Shown here in pieces: positions 10,289-18,995 of a DNA stretch of 63,194 nt; the stretch's first letter is position 1; each line of letters begins with the position of its first letter. The stretch covers positions 22,297 through 85,490 of the forward strand of contig NVXE01000009.1 in assembly GCA_002746975.1 (NCBI GenBank), given 5' to 3'. Under the pieces are notes generated by a model that ran no database searches, had not been told where the DNA came from, and was given only the letters and a program-made list of their open reading frames with translations. This DNA is from Bacteroidota bacterium. Its GTDB lineage: Bacteria > Bacteroidota > Bacteroidia > Flavobacteriales_D > Sanyastnellaceae. Position numbers and translations under genes: made by a program.

Positions 10289-11359
10289 ATGAAAGAGCTA
10301 AGCAAAACCGAGCTAATTCTTAAAATATATAACAGGTTGCATATGAGGCCTGTTACGATTAAGTCACTCAAGGCTTGGCTTGAAAGAAATTCCATAGAAT
10401 GTTCTGAGAGAAGTCTTTACAGGTATTTAAATGACCTCACGCGTAATGTATCTCAACTAGGAGAGGAGATTGAAGTTACTTACGGGGATAATAACCAAAA
10501 AACTTGGAAATTAATTCACTTCAAAATTGGCGAAAGACTAGAAGAAAGTGATATTAACTCTCTTTATATGTTTTTCTGTTTCGCTCCTGAAGCTCTCACT
10601 CGCTCTAGGATTTCATCATTTGAAAAGTTGGAGAAAATCTTCCACTCTCAAATCAGTAAAAACAATCTAACATCTAATATTAATTCCACCCAATCTCATA
10701 TACATAACACTAATTTTCAGCAATGTGAATATGAGTACCATTCTCATGAATTACTCGATAAGTTCATTTCTATTATAGAAAATAAAAACCAAATCCTTAT
10801 CACAAATTTTCAATATGACATTACTAGTATATCTGCATCAGAAGTAATAAATACGCCTTTAAACCCTGTGAAAATAATCTTCCATAGAGGCACTATTCAT
10901 ATTTGTTTTTGCAAAGATGTTAATTCGAAATTATTTGTTCTAGCATTAGAACAAATTGTCAATATTATAATATTAGAGTCACATTTTACGAGTGGAGATA
11001 TAAGCCTAAAATTTAATGCGATACTCAGAAATAGATTTGGAATCACTACAAATATCGACGATAAAATATACGATATTGAGTTGGAGTTTTCAGAAGAAAC
11101 AGGCAATTTTGTTTCCATACATTTTTGGCATAATTCACAAAAATTCGTTCGTCTTTCATCAGGTAACTATTTGCTCAAATTAAGATGTGGAATTAATCGA
11201 GAGCTAGTCGGCTGGATTATGATGTGGATGTCAAATGTTGTTGTTGCTAAACCTGCGATTTTACGATCAATAGTTCAGAGGAAATTAGCATATACCCTAC
11301 GAAATTACTCGGATAATGTTAAATTAGTATCAAATAACACATTTCTTAATAGCGATTGA
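10289..11359 (+). CDS. WYL-domain transcriptional regulator
   Basis: A 356-residue protein. Residues 1-75 look like a winged-helix DNA-binding domain (SLKAWLERNSIECSERSLYR is a good recognition-helix region). About 195-235 resembles a WYL domain (PVKIIFHRGTIHICFC followed by LEQIVNI), and about 260-340 resembles the C-terminal WCX extension, with FVRLSSG and ELVGWIMMW. Such proteins sense nucleotides or nucleic acids and control DNA repair, defence or metabolic genes. The gene stands alone, divergent from pyrG, and is clearly more A/T-rich than its neighbours (many AAT, ATA and AAA codons), which may point to acquisition. A TAATTTTC box at 10274-10281 precedes the start. Its target is unknown. 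Confidence 0.7.
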   Translation: MKELSKTELILKIYNRLHMRPVTIKSLKAWLERNSIECSERSLYRYLNDLTRNVSQLGEEIEVTYGDNNQKTWKLIHFKIGERLEESDINSLYMFFCFAPEALTRSRISSFEKLEKIFHSQISKNNLTSNINSTQSHIHNTNFQQCEYEYHSHELLDKFISIIENKNQILITNFQYDITSISASEVINTPLNPVKIIFHRGTIHICFCKDVNSKLFVLALEQIVNIIILESHFTSGDISLKFNAILRNRFGITTNIDDKIYDIELEFSEETGNFVSIHFWHNSQKFVRLSSGNYLLKLRCGINRELVGWIMMWMSNVVVAKPAILRSIVQRKLAYTLRNYSDNVKLVSNNTFLNSD

Positions 11360-11395
11360 CAGTATTTGTCATCAGAAGCGGTTTCTTTGTACTCT

Positions 11396-11490
11396 CATTC
11401 GCTGTTGAATGAATGCGGGATCACTTATTAACCAAGTTATCACACCCTCATTCCCCAAGTCTTATAATAAATATGGCTTGGGGGTGTTGT
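11396..11490. terminator. Possible terminator region between convergent genes
   Basis: The 173-base gap between the WYL gene and the convergent perM-like gene holds two short inverted repeats. CATTC/GAATG lies at 11396-11411 with a six-base loop, and CCCCAAG/CTTGGGG at 11453-11483 with a 17-base loop, followed by a T-rich stretch. Neither is a textbook terminator. I see no gene in this gap. Confidence 0.35.
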
Positions 11491-11532
11491 GTTTTAAGGC
11501 TTTATTTATTTACTAAGGTCAAATATTGATAA

Positions 11533-12627
11533 TTAATGATGCTTAATATTTTCTGTGAGAGCATCTACGAGTTTAAAACCCGATAAAAATTCTCGAGCCA
11601 CTATTCTAATTAAAGTATATCCAGGTATCGCAAGGACCATTCCTGAAATTCCACCAAGTAGTCCAGCCATACTTATTACGATGAATATCTCTAAAGGGTG
11701 AGCCATAACTCGATTTGAGAAGATAAAAGGTTGAGTGAAAAAGTTGTCTACTAGTTGTACTACAGCATAAACGAGAGCTGCATAAAGCACGTGTAATCCC
11801 CAATCGGCTGAATCTCCGGTATAAGTTGTGGCAATTATAATTAGACCAAGTCCAGTACTAGCTAGAGGGCCTAGATATGGAATAAGATTGAATATCCCAG
11901 CTATGAATCCTAGTAATAACGCGTGCTCAGAACCGAGAATAGCAAGTCCTGAACTGACCATGACACAAACTATAGTAACTTGAATAATAAGGCCACTAAA
12001 GTATCTAGTTAATAGGTGAGAAGAAGATTTCATGACTTGCTCCATCTTCTTTACTTGAGAATTTGGTGTTAGGGTGATTATAATTTTATGAAAAAGGGCA
12101 GCATCTTTTAAGAAAAAGAAAGTCATAAATAAAATGGAAAATATCGCAATAAACGCACTGCCTAAAAACCCGAATAATCCACTAAAAATACTTCCCACTC
12201 CTTCTAAGCCTATTAGGCTTTGGATTTTAGAAGAAAGAATACTAGTGGGATTTTCATCTGAGATATTTAAATTAGAAGAAATTGAATCAGCTGTGGATAA
12301 CCACTTACGCACCGTGTTAGAAATTTCTTGAGGATCTAAAGAATTCAAAGCTTTTGCTTCAGCTGTGACAAGAGGCCCAAATAAAGCAACTAGTAAACCT
12401 CCTAAAACAATGAAGCTAACAAGAGCAATTGCTGCTCCCAAAGCATCGGGTAGATTACGTCCCTTAATTTTAATTTTTGAAATTAATGTGACAATAGGAC
12501 GTCCCGCAAAGCTTAATGCTACAGACACGAGTAGATAGCCAAGAATGTCACGGAAGAAGTAGAGTGAGTAAATACCTAATAATACTCCTATAATGCTGAC
12601 GATGGTACGAGTTGTGGAATTCTGCAT
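11533..12627 (-). CDS. AI-2E/PerM-family membrane transporter
   Basis: A 364-residue multi-pass protein of the PerM/TqsA (UPF0118) family. It has about seven hydrophobic segments and the family's C-terminal block around GFIAGIFNLIPYLGPLASTG and VVQLVDNFFTQPFIF. Members export autoinducer-2 or act as sodium/proton antiporters; the substrate here is unknown. I took ATG 12627 (MQNSTTRT) rather than the longer reading from 12648, which would overlap the upstream gene. It lies eight bases after the SixA-like gene on the same strand, so the two are probably cotranscribed. Confidence 0.88.
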   Translation of the reverse strand: MQNSTTRTIVSIIGVLLGIYSLYFFRDILGYLLVSVALSFAGRPIVTLISKIKIKGRNLPDALGAAIALVSFIVLGGLLVALFGPLVTAEAKALNSLDPQEISNTVRKWLSTADSISSNLNISDENPTSILSSKIQSLIGLEGVGSIFSGLFGFLGSAFIAIFSILFMTFFFLKDAALFHKIIITLTPNSQVKKMEQVMKSSSHLLTRYFSGLIIQVTIVCVMVSSGLAILGSEHALLLGFIAGIFNLIPYLGPLASTGLGLIIIATTYTGDSADWGLHVLYAALVYAVVQLVDNFFTQPFIFSNRVMAHPLEIFIVISMAGLLGGISGMVLAIPGYTLIRIVAREFLSGFKLVDALTENIKHH

Positions 12628-12635
12628 ACGGCAAT

Positions 12636-13109
12636 TTAAGGTGTACAAACTTGATTGACGTTACCTACCCCCGCAAATATCTCGTTCCATTCGTTTATCA
12701 AAAGATTCACTTTTACACATGTGGCGGGTGTCATATAAATGGTTTCGCCAGTAATATTTTTCACTAACTGACTTATGCCGGGGTTATGTCCGACTATTAT
12801 GCATGTGTTAAATTCTTTTACATTTATACCTTCTAAGTATTTAAACCAAACCTCTGCAGTGGCGAGATACCCCTTGTCTTCAAAGAAAACTGTAATTTCA
12901 TAAGCTTGAAGTTTTTCGAGTAAAATACTAGTCGTTTCTCTTGTACGCACAGAAGTTGATGATATAATAAGAGTCTTATTAAGATCGAACTGTAATAGTT
13001 CTTCTCCTATTCTACCTACATCAATACTTCCTTTTATGGTGAGTGGTCTATTAAAATCTTCGTAGTGATTAGCAGCTTCTCCATGACGCATAATAAAAAG
13101 ATTAGGCAT
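12636..13109 (-). CDS. SixA-like histidine phosphatase
   Basis: A 157-residue protein of the phosphoglycerate-mutase/histidine phosphatase branch 1. The catalytic RHG motif is in LFIMRHGEA at residues 4-12, and the second catalytic His is in IIVGHNPGIS in the C-terminal half. The small size and KTLIISSTSVRTRETTSIL fit SixA, which dephosphorylates phosphohistidine on phosphorelay or PTS proteins. The true target is unknown. I used ATG 13109 because the RHG motif should lie close to the N-terminus; a TAAATTTA box ends three bases upstream. Divergent from the DtxR-like gene. Confidence 0.88.
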   Translation of the reverse strand: MPNLFIMRHGEAANHYEDFNRPLTIKGSIDVGRIGEELLQFDLNKTLIISSTSVRTRETTSILLEKLQAYEITVFFEDKGYLATAEVWFKYLEGINVKEFNTCIIVGHNPGISQLVKNITGETIYMTPATCVKVNLLINEWNEIFAGVGNVNQVCTP

Positions 13110-13112
13110 GAC

Positions 13113-13152
13113 TAAATTTATTGTAAAGGAATGATTAACTTTACAGCTATAA
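13113..13152. promoter_or_regulatory. Divergent control region of sixA-like and dtxR/mntR-like genes
   Basis: The 55-base gap holds TAAATTTA (minus strand, 13113-13120) three bases from the sixA-like ATG. It also has an inverted repeat GTAAAG/CTTTAC with a ten-base spacer at about 13122-13143. That repeat is a candidate autoregulatory operator for the metalloregulator, although it does not match known DtxR or MntR boxes well. Confidence 0.3.
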
Positions 13153-13164
13153 AGTAAGAACAAA

Positions 13165-13860
13165 TTGAGCTCAACTCCTAAATATAAATCGTCATCTTCA
13201 TTAACTACTTCAAGTAACAGACAAGATTATTTGAAGGCGATTTTATCGTTAGATCTAAAAGGAGCAAAGGCTAGTACTTCAGCTATTTCAGCAAAATTAA
13301 ATACTCAACCAGCTTCTGTAACAGGAATGTTTGGCGTGCTGTCAAACCTCAACCTCATTAATTATATTCCGTATAAAGGGGCTAAACTTACAGATGAGGG
13401 ACGTTCTCAGGCCATTTCGCTAGTCCGTAAACACAGATTGTGGGAGACATTTATGGTAGAAAAACTAGGATTCAGATGGGATGAGGTTCACGAGGTAGCA
13501 GAGCAGCTCGAACATGTCAATTCTGAACAATTAATTGATAGACTCGATGACTTTTTAGGGTTCCCGAATTTCGACCCTCATGGAGATCCTATACCTGACT
13601 CTTTAGGAAATATTGCCGACCGCAGATCTTTGGTTGTGGTGAGTGACCTAGAAGTGGGTAAAATGGCTTCGATAAGAGGAGTTCTGAGTAGTAGCGATTC
13701 TTTTTTAAAACACCTTGATGATCTAGGTATTCGTTTGGGACTTGAGTTTGAAGTAGTTAAAGTTTATACGTACGATGGGAGTATTCAAGTTGACAGTGCT
13801 GGGGAAAGTATGATTTGGTCTAGGAAATTAGTGGAACAACTTTTAGCAGAAGTAAATTAA
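13165..13860 (+). CDS. DtxR/MntR-family metal-dependent repressor
   Basis: A 231-residue regulator. Residues 10-75 are a winged helix (QDYLKAILSL, then NTQPASVTGMFGVLSNLNLI). The dimer and metal-binding domain follows with the family signature HRLWETFMVEKLGF and HEVAEQLEHV, plus DPHGDPIPD. A C-terminal FeoA/SH3-like domain spans about 150-231. It probably represses metal uptake when Mn2+ or Fe2+ is plentiful. The start appears to be TTG at 13165: an in-frame stop lies at 13150-13152, and the next ATG would remove the DNA-binding helices. Nine bases downstream is a ZIP transporter, its likely target and operon partner. Confidence 0.9.
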   Translation: MSSTPKYKSSSSLTTSSNRQDYLKAILSLDLKGAKASTSAISAKLNTQPASVTGMFGVLSNLNLINYIPYKGAKLTDEGRSQAISLVRKHRLWETFMVEKLGFRWDEVHEVAEQLEHVNSEQLIDRLDDFLGFPNFDPHGDPIPDSLGNIADRRSLVVVSDLEVGKMASIRGVLSSSDSFLKHLDDLGIRLGLEFEVVKVYTYDGSIQVDSAGESMIWSRKLVEQLLAEVN

Positions 13861-13869
13861 TTAGTAAAA

Positions 13870-14697
13870 ATGACATTTGACAGCTTAATTTCTTGGCTTG
13901 AGGCAATAGGTCCCGTTAAGGCAGCTCTCGCAGCTACGGTGTTCACTTGGGCGCTTACAGCAGCTGGTGCTTCCTTAGTGTTCTTTTTCGTGAATATGCA
14001 CAGAAAGTGGTTTGATACTATGCTCGGTTTTACTGGGGGAGTAATGGTTGCTGCAAGTTTTTGGTCATTGTTGGCCCCTGCAATTAACTTGTCTAGTGGT
14101 GAGGGGTTCATGAAAGTTGTGCCAGCTGCGATAGGCTTTGCGATGGGAGCTTTATTCATCTTTGGATTAGATAAAATAACTCCCCATCTCCATATTAATT
14201 TTACTAAAGAAGAAGCTGAGGGGCCCAAAACGGATTGGCATAGTTCCACTCTTTTAATACTTGCCATCACATTACATAATATTCCGGAAGGTTTAGCCGT
14301 GGGAGTTATTTTCGGAGCTGCAGCAATGGGCATTGATGGTGCTACTACCACCGGCGCGGTTGCTTTGGCTATAGGGATTGGAATTCAAAATTTCCCTGAA
14401 GGTCTAGCTGTTTCTATGCCTTTACGTCGTCAGGGGGTGAGTAGGGGGCGCTCATTTTGGTTTGGGCAGCTGTCGGCTGTTGTAGAGCCTATAGCTGGGG
14501 TTTTAGGCGCTTTTCTTGTAATCCAAATGCAGCCTATTCTTCCTTACGCTCTCGCTTTTGCAGCTGGCGCAATGATTTTTGTCGTAATTGAAGAAGTTGT
14601 GCCTGAGACACAACGTGATAAATATACTGACTTCGCTACGCTAGGTTTTATCGGAGGGTTCATAGTAATGATGTCCCTTGATGTGGGTTTAGGCTAA
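13870..14697 (+). CDS. ZIP-family divalent metal transporter
   Basis: A 275-residue inner-membrane protein of the ZIP family (GufA-like branch). The metal-binding motifs in helices IV and V are visible as HNIPEGLAVGV (about residues 136-146) and QNFPEGLAVSMP (about 173-184). It also has a short cytoplasmic histidine-bearing loop (ITPHLHINF). It would import Zn2+, Mn2+ or Fe2+. Being nine bases behind a DtxR/MntR-type repressor suggests manganese or iron as the regulated metal and a feedback loop in one operon. It converges on mpl. Confidence 0.93.
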   Translation: MTFDSLISWLEAIGPVKAALAATVFTWALTAAGASLVFFFVNMHRKWFDTMLGFTGGVMVAASFWSLLAPAINLSSGEGFMKVVPAAIGFAMGALFIFGLDKITPHLHINFTKEEAEGPKTDWHSSTLLILAITLHNIPEGLAVGVIFGAAAMGIDGATTTGAVALAIGIGIQNFPEGLAVSMPLRRQGVSRGRSFWFGQLSAVVEPIAGVLGAFLVIQMQPILPYALAFAAGAMIFVVIEEVVPETQRDKYTDFATLGFIGGFIVMMSLDVGLG

Positions 14698-14708
14698 TTT
14701 TATTTGGG

Positions 14709-16052
14709 CTAGAAAATTGCGCCTCCAAACTGACCAGAACTCATCAGTAGAATACAGTGATTGATTGTAGGGATTTCTTTGAAGCGTTTTTCGAGTTCTT
14801 TTACAGATGTGATTACTTCTATGTCGGTTCGTGCAAATGCTTCTTTTACATCTTGCTTTGAAATCGCAGGAAGTCTTTTATGCTTAACAACTTCGGGGTC
14901 GTAAAAGACAATAGCTGAATCAACATCATTCATGCTGTTTTTATATTGAGGCAAAAACTCTTTGTTAAGGCTTGAGAATGTATGAAGTTCGAATATGGCA
15001 GTGACTTTCCTATCGGGAAAGGACCCCACGACCCCAGCCTGTGTCGCTTTGAGTTTAGATGGGGCATGGGCGAAATCTCTAAAGATTACAAAGTCTTCAC
15101 GTTCAGAAACAATTTCGAGCCGTCTTGCAGCTCCTGTAAAACCGTCAATTGCCTTGTCAAACTCCGAGGGGGAGATTGATATGGCTTGGCAAATTGCACG
15201 AGCTCCAGCAAGATTTTGAAAATTATGAGCTCCCACAAGATTTGTCAAAGATGTCGAACCATCTGAGTATGTGATTTTAGATCCATGGCCTTTATTAATA
15301 CTCTTAGGAGTGGAGTATGGAATGAGTTTTATGTCAGAACGACTTAAAGAAAGGTTTGATATAAGAGAGACGATTTGGGGATCTTCGTCGCAATAAACTA
15401 ATGAGCCGTTTGGTTCAATCGTGGAAATAAACTTTCGAAAGGTATCGAGGTAGCTTTCTTCAGTTGGGAAGACGTTGATATGGTCCCAAGAAATTCCAGT
15501 AATGATAGCGATGTTAGGTTTGTAGTGAAGAAATTTCGACCTACTATCAATAGGCGAACTAAGATATTCGTCTCCTTCGATGATTGCAAGTTCGTTAGCG
15601 TCATTTAATTCGAGCATTCTATCGAACCCCTCTAATTGCGCTCCTACCATGAAATCTGCACTACGGCCTAATTTTTTTACAACGTGTAATACCATAGAGG
15701 TAATAGTGGTTTTTCCGTGAGAACCACCTATTACAACACGCAGTTTATTTTGAGTAGCGTGATATAAAAACTCGGGATAAGACTTAACGTCTAGTCCTAA
15801 TTCTTTAGCTCGAGCTAATTCTGGGTTATCTTTTCGAGCATGCATACCCAGAATAACCACATCAATTTCACTTGACAAAAGCTCAGGACGCCAACCCTCT
15901 TTAGACGGTAATAGCCCGGCCTCTTCGAGTCTACTCCGGCTGGGCTCAAAGATTTGGTCATCACTACCAGTAACATCATGCCCAGAATGAGCTAGGGCTA
16001 GGGCGAAGTTATGCATAGCGCTACCGCCTATAGCAATTAGGTGAATTCTCAT
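14709..16052 (-). CDS. mpl: UDP-N-acetylmuramate:tripeptide ligase (murein recycling)
   Basis: A 447-residue Mur ligase. Mpl joins the recycled tripeptide L-Ala-gamma-D-Glu-meso-DAP to UDP-MurNAc. The start MRIHLIAIGGSAMHNFALAL and the GHDVTGSDDQIFEPSRS block are typical of Mpl rather than MurC. The ATP site is GGSHGKTTITS near residue 110, and EGDEYLSSPIDSRSKF is the family's central motif. I used ATG 16052; the six extra residues of the longer reading have no counterpart in the family. Its divergent neighbour is the EI24-like gene. Confidence 0.93.
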   Translation of the reverse strand: MRIHLIAIGGSAMHNFALALAHSGHDVTGSDDQIFEPSRSRLEEAGLLPSKEGWRPELLSSEIDVVILGMHARKDNPELARAKELGLDVKSYPEFLYHATQNKLRVVIGGSHGKTTITSMVLHVVKKLGRSADFMVGAQLEGFDRMLELNDANELAIIEGDEYLSSPIDSRSKFLHYKPNIAIITGISWDHINVFPTEESYLDTFRKFISTIEPNGSLVYCDEDPQIVSLISNLSLSRSDIKLIPYSTPKSINKGHGSKITYSDGSTSLTNLVGAHNFQNLAGARAICQAISISPSEFDKAIDGFTGAARRLEIVSEREDFVIFRDFAHAPSKLKATQAGVVGSFPDRKVTAIFELHTFSSLNKEFLPQYKNSMNDVDSAIVFYDPEVVKHKRLPAISKQDVKEAFARTDIEVITSVKELEKRFKEIPTINHCILLMSSGQFGGAIF

Positions 16053-16120
16053 AATTGTAAAGTTGAACAATCTGTATGTGTATTAGTGACATAATGAAAA
16101 GTTTTTCTCACATTCGCATT

Positions 16121-16942
16121 ATGAAAATTATTGATGGTCTTAAATCTAACTTTAAAGCATTGCCTTTCATGGCGAGAAATGGAATGTTGATTTGGTTTCT
16201 GCCAGCAACAGTGTTGACTATCGTAATGAGTTATGCCAGTTTTGTATTAATCGATTGGGTAGTAGATTATGCTTCATTTCACTACTTAAAGTTCTTCGAC
16301 CTCAGCGAAAATTTACTGGAAGATGAATCTGACGGATTTTTCGAAATAATTAAGAACCTGCTTATTACTGCTGGTGAGTATTCTTTAAAAGCAATATTAT
16401 GGGTGGTTCTATTTATTATTAAGTTGAAATTAATGAAGTATATAGTCATTGCATTTCTAGGTCCTATAATGGCTGCTCTTTCTGAAATTGCCGAGAATAA
16501 ACTAACAGGTGTTAAAAAGCAATTTACTTTTAAACGCTGGGTCTTTGAAATTATGAGAGGATTTAGAACAGCTATTCTTTATTTATTCATAGAATTATCT
16601 ACAGCCTTGCTACTCCTATTGTTTTTTGCAATTTTGGGGTTCTTTATTCCTGTAATTATTCCTGTAATAGCAATTTTTGAAATTATTCTGACGTTCTTTA
16701 TTGGAGCCTTCTTCTATGGAGCTGCAGCGTTAGATTACGTTTGGGAACGAGAAGGAGTAGGGGCTTTGGGGTCATTGCGCAAAGCAATATCCAACTCATC
16801 TCTTGCAATAGGTGTAGGAGTCCCATTCGCGATTTGGATGATGATACCCATTATAAACTTTACGATAGCTCCAATATTCGCACCTGCAATAGCCTCAGTA
16901 TCGGCAGTTTTGTCCTTAAAAACTCAGATTAACAAGAAATAA
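16121..16942 (+). CDS. EI24/CysZ-like membrane protein
   Basis: A 273-residue integral membrane protein with about five or six hydrophobic helices, resembling the EI24 domain family to which CysZ belongs. The pattern ALPFMARNGMLIWFLPATVLT at the start, a conserved PIMAALSE-like loop and a GAAALDYVWEREG segment near the C-terminus fit. The function is unknown in Bacteroidota; CysZ itself conducts sulfate. Start choice is uncertain: ATGs at 16076 and 16094 are in frame too. I favour 16121, where a -7-like CACATTCG ends four bases upstream and the homologous region begins. Confidence 0.75.
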   Translation: MKIIDGLKSNFKALPFMARNGMLIWFLPATVLTIVMSYASFVLIDWVVDYASFHYLKFFDLSENLLEDESDGFFEIIKNLLITAGEYSLKAILWVVLFIIKLKLMKYIVIAFLGPIMAALSEIAENKLTGVKKQFTFKRWVFEIMRGFRTAILYLFIELSTALLLLLFFAILGFFIPVIIPVIAIFEIILTFFIGAFFYGAAALDYVWEREGVGALGSLRKAISNSSLAIGVGVPFAIWMMIPIINFTIAPIFAPAIASVSAVLSLKTQINKK

Positions 16943-16954
16943 AGTATTAGATTA

Positions 16955-18247
16955 TTATTTAATCTCTTGAATTATTCCCCCTACAGATTCAATATCGTCA
17001 AAGAAAGCGGGGTAACTTTTCGCAATACATTCAGCGCCAATAATTTCTATATCAGCGTCACCGGCGCATCCTAGGATGGTAGCCGCCATAACTATCCTAT
17101 GGTCTCCGTGTGAATTAAGTCGTGCAGATTTAACTTTTCCAGGATGAATTACAAGAGAATCTGTATCAATATCATGGTCGATTTTTATCCCCGCTTTTGC
17201 AAATTCAGAGATCAAGACTGAAGCCCTATCGGACTCTTTTGAAGCTAGACGATGTGCACCTCGAAGACGAGATGGTTTATTACTAAATGCAGCAAGAGCA
17301 GTAAGGACAGGGAAGAGGTCTGGAGAATTTGTTAGGTCCAGGTCAAAGGCGCGGGGGCGTTTCTTTTTTGTACTTAACCCGTCGTCAGTTCCGAGAATAT
17401 GATATCCAGCGAAAAGTAATGCTCCTTTGATTGCTGAATCGGCTTGAGTAAAATCACCTCTAAGACCAGTTATTTCAAGTTCAGGTCTTCCACATAGTGC
17501 CCCTAATACGAGTAGGGTGGCTGCAGCACTCCAATCTCCATCTATTGAAAATTCACCACCTGATGCTGTTTGGTTTGCAGGGATGTTAAAAGTGTCAATA
17601 CCTGTGTCGCTTTCTGTATGAGTATAATCCAAACCGTATGTAGACATCACTTCCTTAGTCATCTCAACATAGGGTCTAGAAGTCAGATTCTTAACGGTTA
17701 TTACCGAATCTTTCTCTGCATAAGGCAGTGCAAGTAAAAGACCTGTTAGGAATTGAGAACTGACACTTCCGTCGATAGTAATATCACCTCCGGTAATGGG
17801 CCCCTCTATTTCAATGGGTAATAATCCATCAGATGAACTCACCGTAATTCCTAAAGATGATAGCCCATCAATAACCATATTGAATGGCCTGTCTAGTAAG
17901 GTTCTTTCACCAGAAATAGAAATCTTTTCTAATGCTAGAGCCGCAATTGGAGCAAATAATCTTGCCGCTAACCCAGATTCACCTGCGTTAATCACGTTAT
18001 GTCTGGGCCTAGGAATACCTCCCTTAGATGGAGTAATTAAAATAGCATCTTTTCCAAGCTCAATTTCTGCACCAAGAAGTGCAGAAATTTCTAATGCGGA
18101 GGTTGTATCATCACATTCAGAAAGCCCATAAAGTTTGGTCTGAGAATCAGCTAAAAGAGCAGCAGCTATAAAGCGTGCGCTAAGACTTTTAGAAGAAGGA
18201 GCTTGAATTGTACCTGATAGAAGACAGGGACTGACGCGAATTATCAT
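16955..18247 (-). CDS. aroA: EPSP synthase (3-phosphoshikimate 1-carboxyvinyltransferase)
   Basis: A 430-residue shikimate-pathway enzyme that joins PEP and shikimate-3-phosphate. Visible motifs are PSSKSLSARFIAA (about 17-29), NAGESGLAARLFAPI (about 86-100, an altered form of the usual NAGT-R motif), GSVSSQFLTGLL, DGDWSAAATLLV and the terminal NSHGDHRIVMAA. It is the last gene of the leftward run trkH-menG-aroA, starting one base after the menG stop. The chorismate synthase aroC lies in the same window at 50-51 kb. The altered NAGES motif is common in Bacteroidota forms. Confidence 0.95.
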   Translation of the reverse strand: MIIRVSPCLLSGTIQAPSSKSLSARFIAAALLADSQTKLYGLSECDDTTSALEISALLGAEIELGKDAILITPSKGGIPRPRHNVINAGESGLAARLFAPIAALALEKISISGERTLLDRPFNMVIDGLSSLGITVSSSDGLLPIEIEGPITGGDITIDGSVSSQFLTGLLLALPYAEKDSVITVKNLTSRPYVEMTKEVMSTYGLDYTHTESDTGIDTFNIPANQTASGGEFSIDGDWSAAATLLVLGALCGRPELEITGLRGDFTQADSAIKGALLFAGYHILGTDDGLSTKKKRPRAFDLDLTNSPDLFPVLTALAAFSNKPSRLRGAHRLASKESDRASVLISEFAKAGIKIDHDIDTDSLVIHPGKVKSARLNSHGDHRIVMAATILGCAGDADIEIIGAECIAKSYPAFFDDIESVGGIIQEIK

Positions 18248-18248
18248 A

Positions 18249-18995
18249 CTATTTAGGTTTACGACCTATATAAATACTTGCGATACCTCCACTTAAGGGA
18301 ATTGCTTTTAACTCTTTAAATCCAGCAAACCCTAGTCTGTCAAGAAACTCTTGTCCTTCTGGAAAAGCCATAACGCTTTCCGGTAGATATGTATAAGCAG
18401 CGGGATCCTTAGAAACTAGTCTTCCTAATGAAGGCATAATATATTTAAAATAAAATCCAAATAACTGTTTGATAGGGAAGTGTTTGGGCTTACTAAATTC
18501 AAGTATTACAGTAAGTGAATTAGGTGTTAGTACACGATACATTTCACTAAGTCCTTTATCAAGATTTTCAAAATTACGTACTCCAAACCCTACTGTATAA
18601 GCGTCGAAAGATTCGTCCTCAAAAGGCAAGTTCTCAGAGTCGCCTTGAATAAGTTCAATTAATTCTGTGTAGCCTCTTGCTCTGAGTTTTTCAACGCCGA
18701 CATTTAACATTCCCTGAGAAAGATCCACCCCCGTCACCTTTTTTGAAAGCCCCATTCTAACAGCCTCAATAGCGAAGTCACCTGTGCCAGTAGCCATATC
18801 AAGGATATTTCTTGGCTTTGGATTTTCTCTTTTGAGTATCCTAATGCATCGCTTTCGCCATAGTACATCTACCCCCATTGAAAAGAAATGATTAAGGAAA
18901 TCATATCGAGGAGCTATGCTATCAAACATACGCTTTACTTGTTTCTTCTTAGCTTCCTTATCGGGGTCTGTGTATGGAGTGACTTTTGTTCCCAT
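18249..18995 (-). CDS. menG: Demethylmenaquinone methyltransferase
   Basis: A 248-residue SAM-dependent methyltransferase of the UbiE/MenG family, catalysing the last step of menaquinone synthesis (Bacteroidota use menaquinone). Motif I is LDMATGTGDFAIEA (about 65-78), and the family signatures YDFLNHFFSMGVD.LWR and GFGVRNFENLDKGL are present. The start codon overlaps the trkH stop as TAATG, suggesting translational coupling. aroA follows after one base. Confidence 0.95.
   Translation of the reverse strand: MGTKVTPYTDPDKEAKKKQVKRMFDSIAPRYDFLNHFFSMGVDVLWRKRCIRILKRENPKPRNILDMATGTGDFAIEAVRMGLSKKVTGVDLSQGMLNVGVEKLRARGYTELIELIQGDSENLPFEDESFDAYTVGFGVRNFENLDKGLSEMYRVLTPNSLTVILEFSKPKHFPIKQLFGFYFKYIMPSLGRLVSKDPAAYTYLPESVMAFPEGQEFLDRLGFAGFKELKAIPLSGGIASIYIGRKPK

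Noticed and set aside
11453-11490. A confident intrinsic terminator after the WYL gene
   Set aside because: The seven-pair stem has a 17-base loop and no adjacent T-run, so it is listed only at low confidence.
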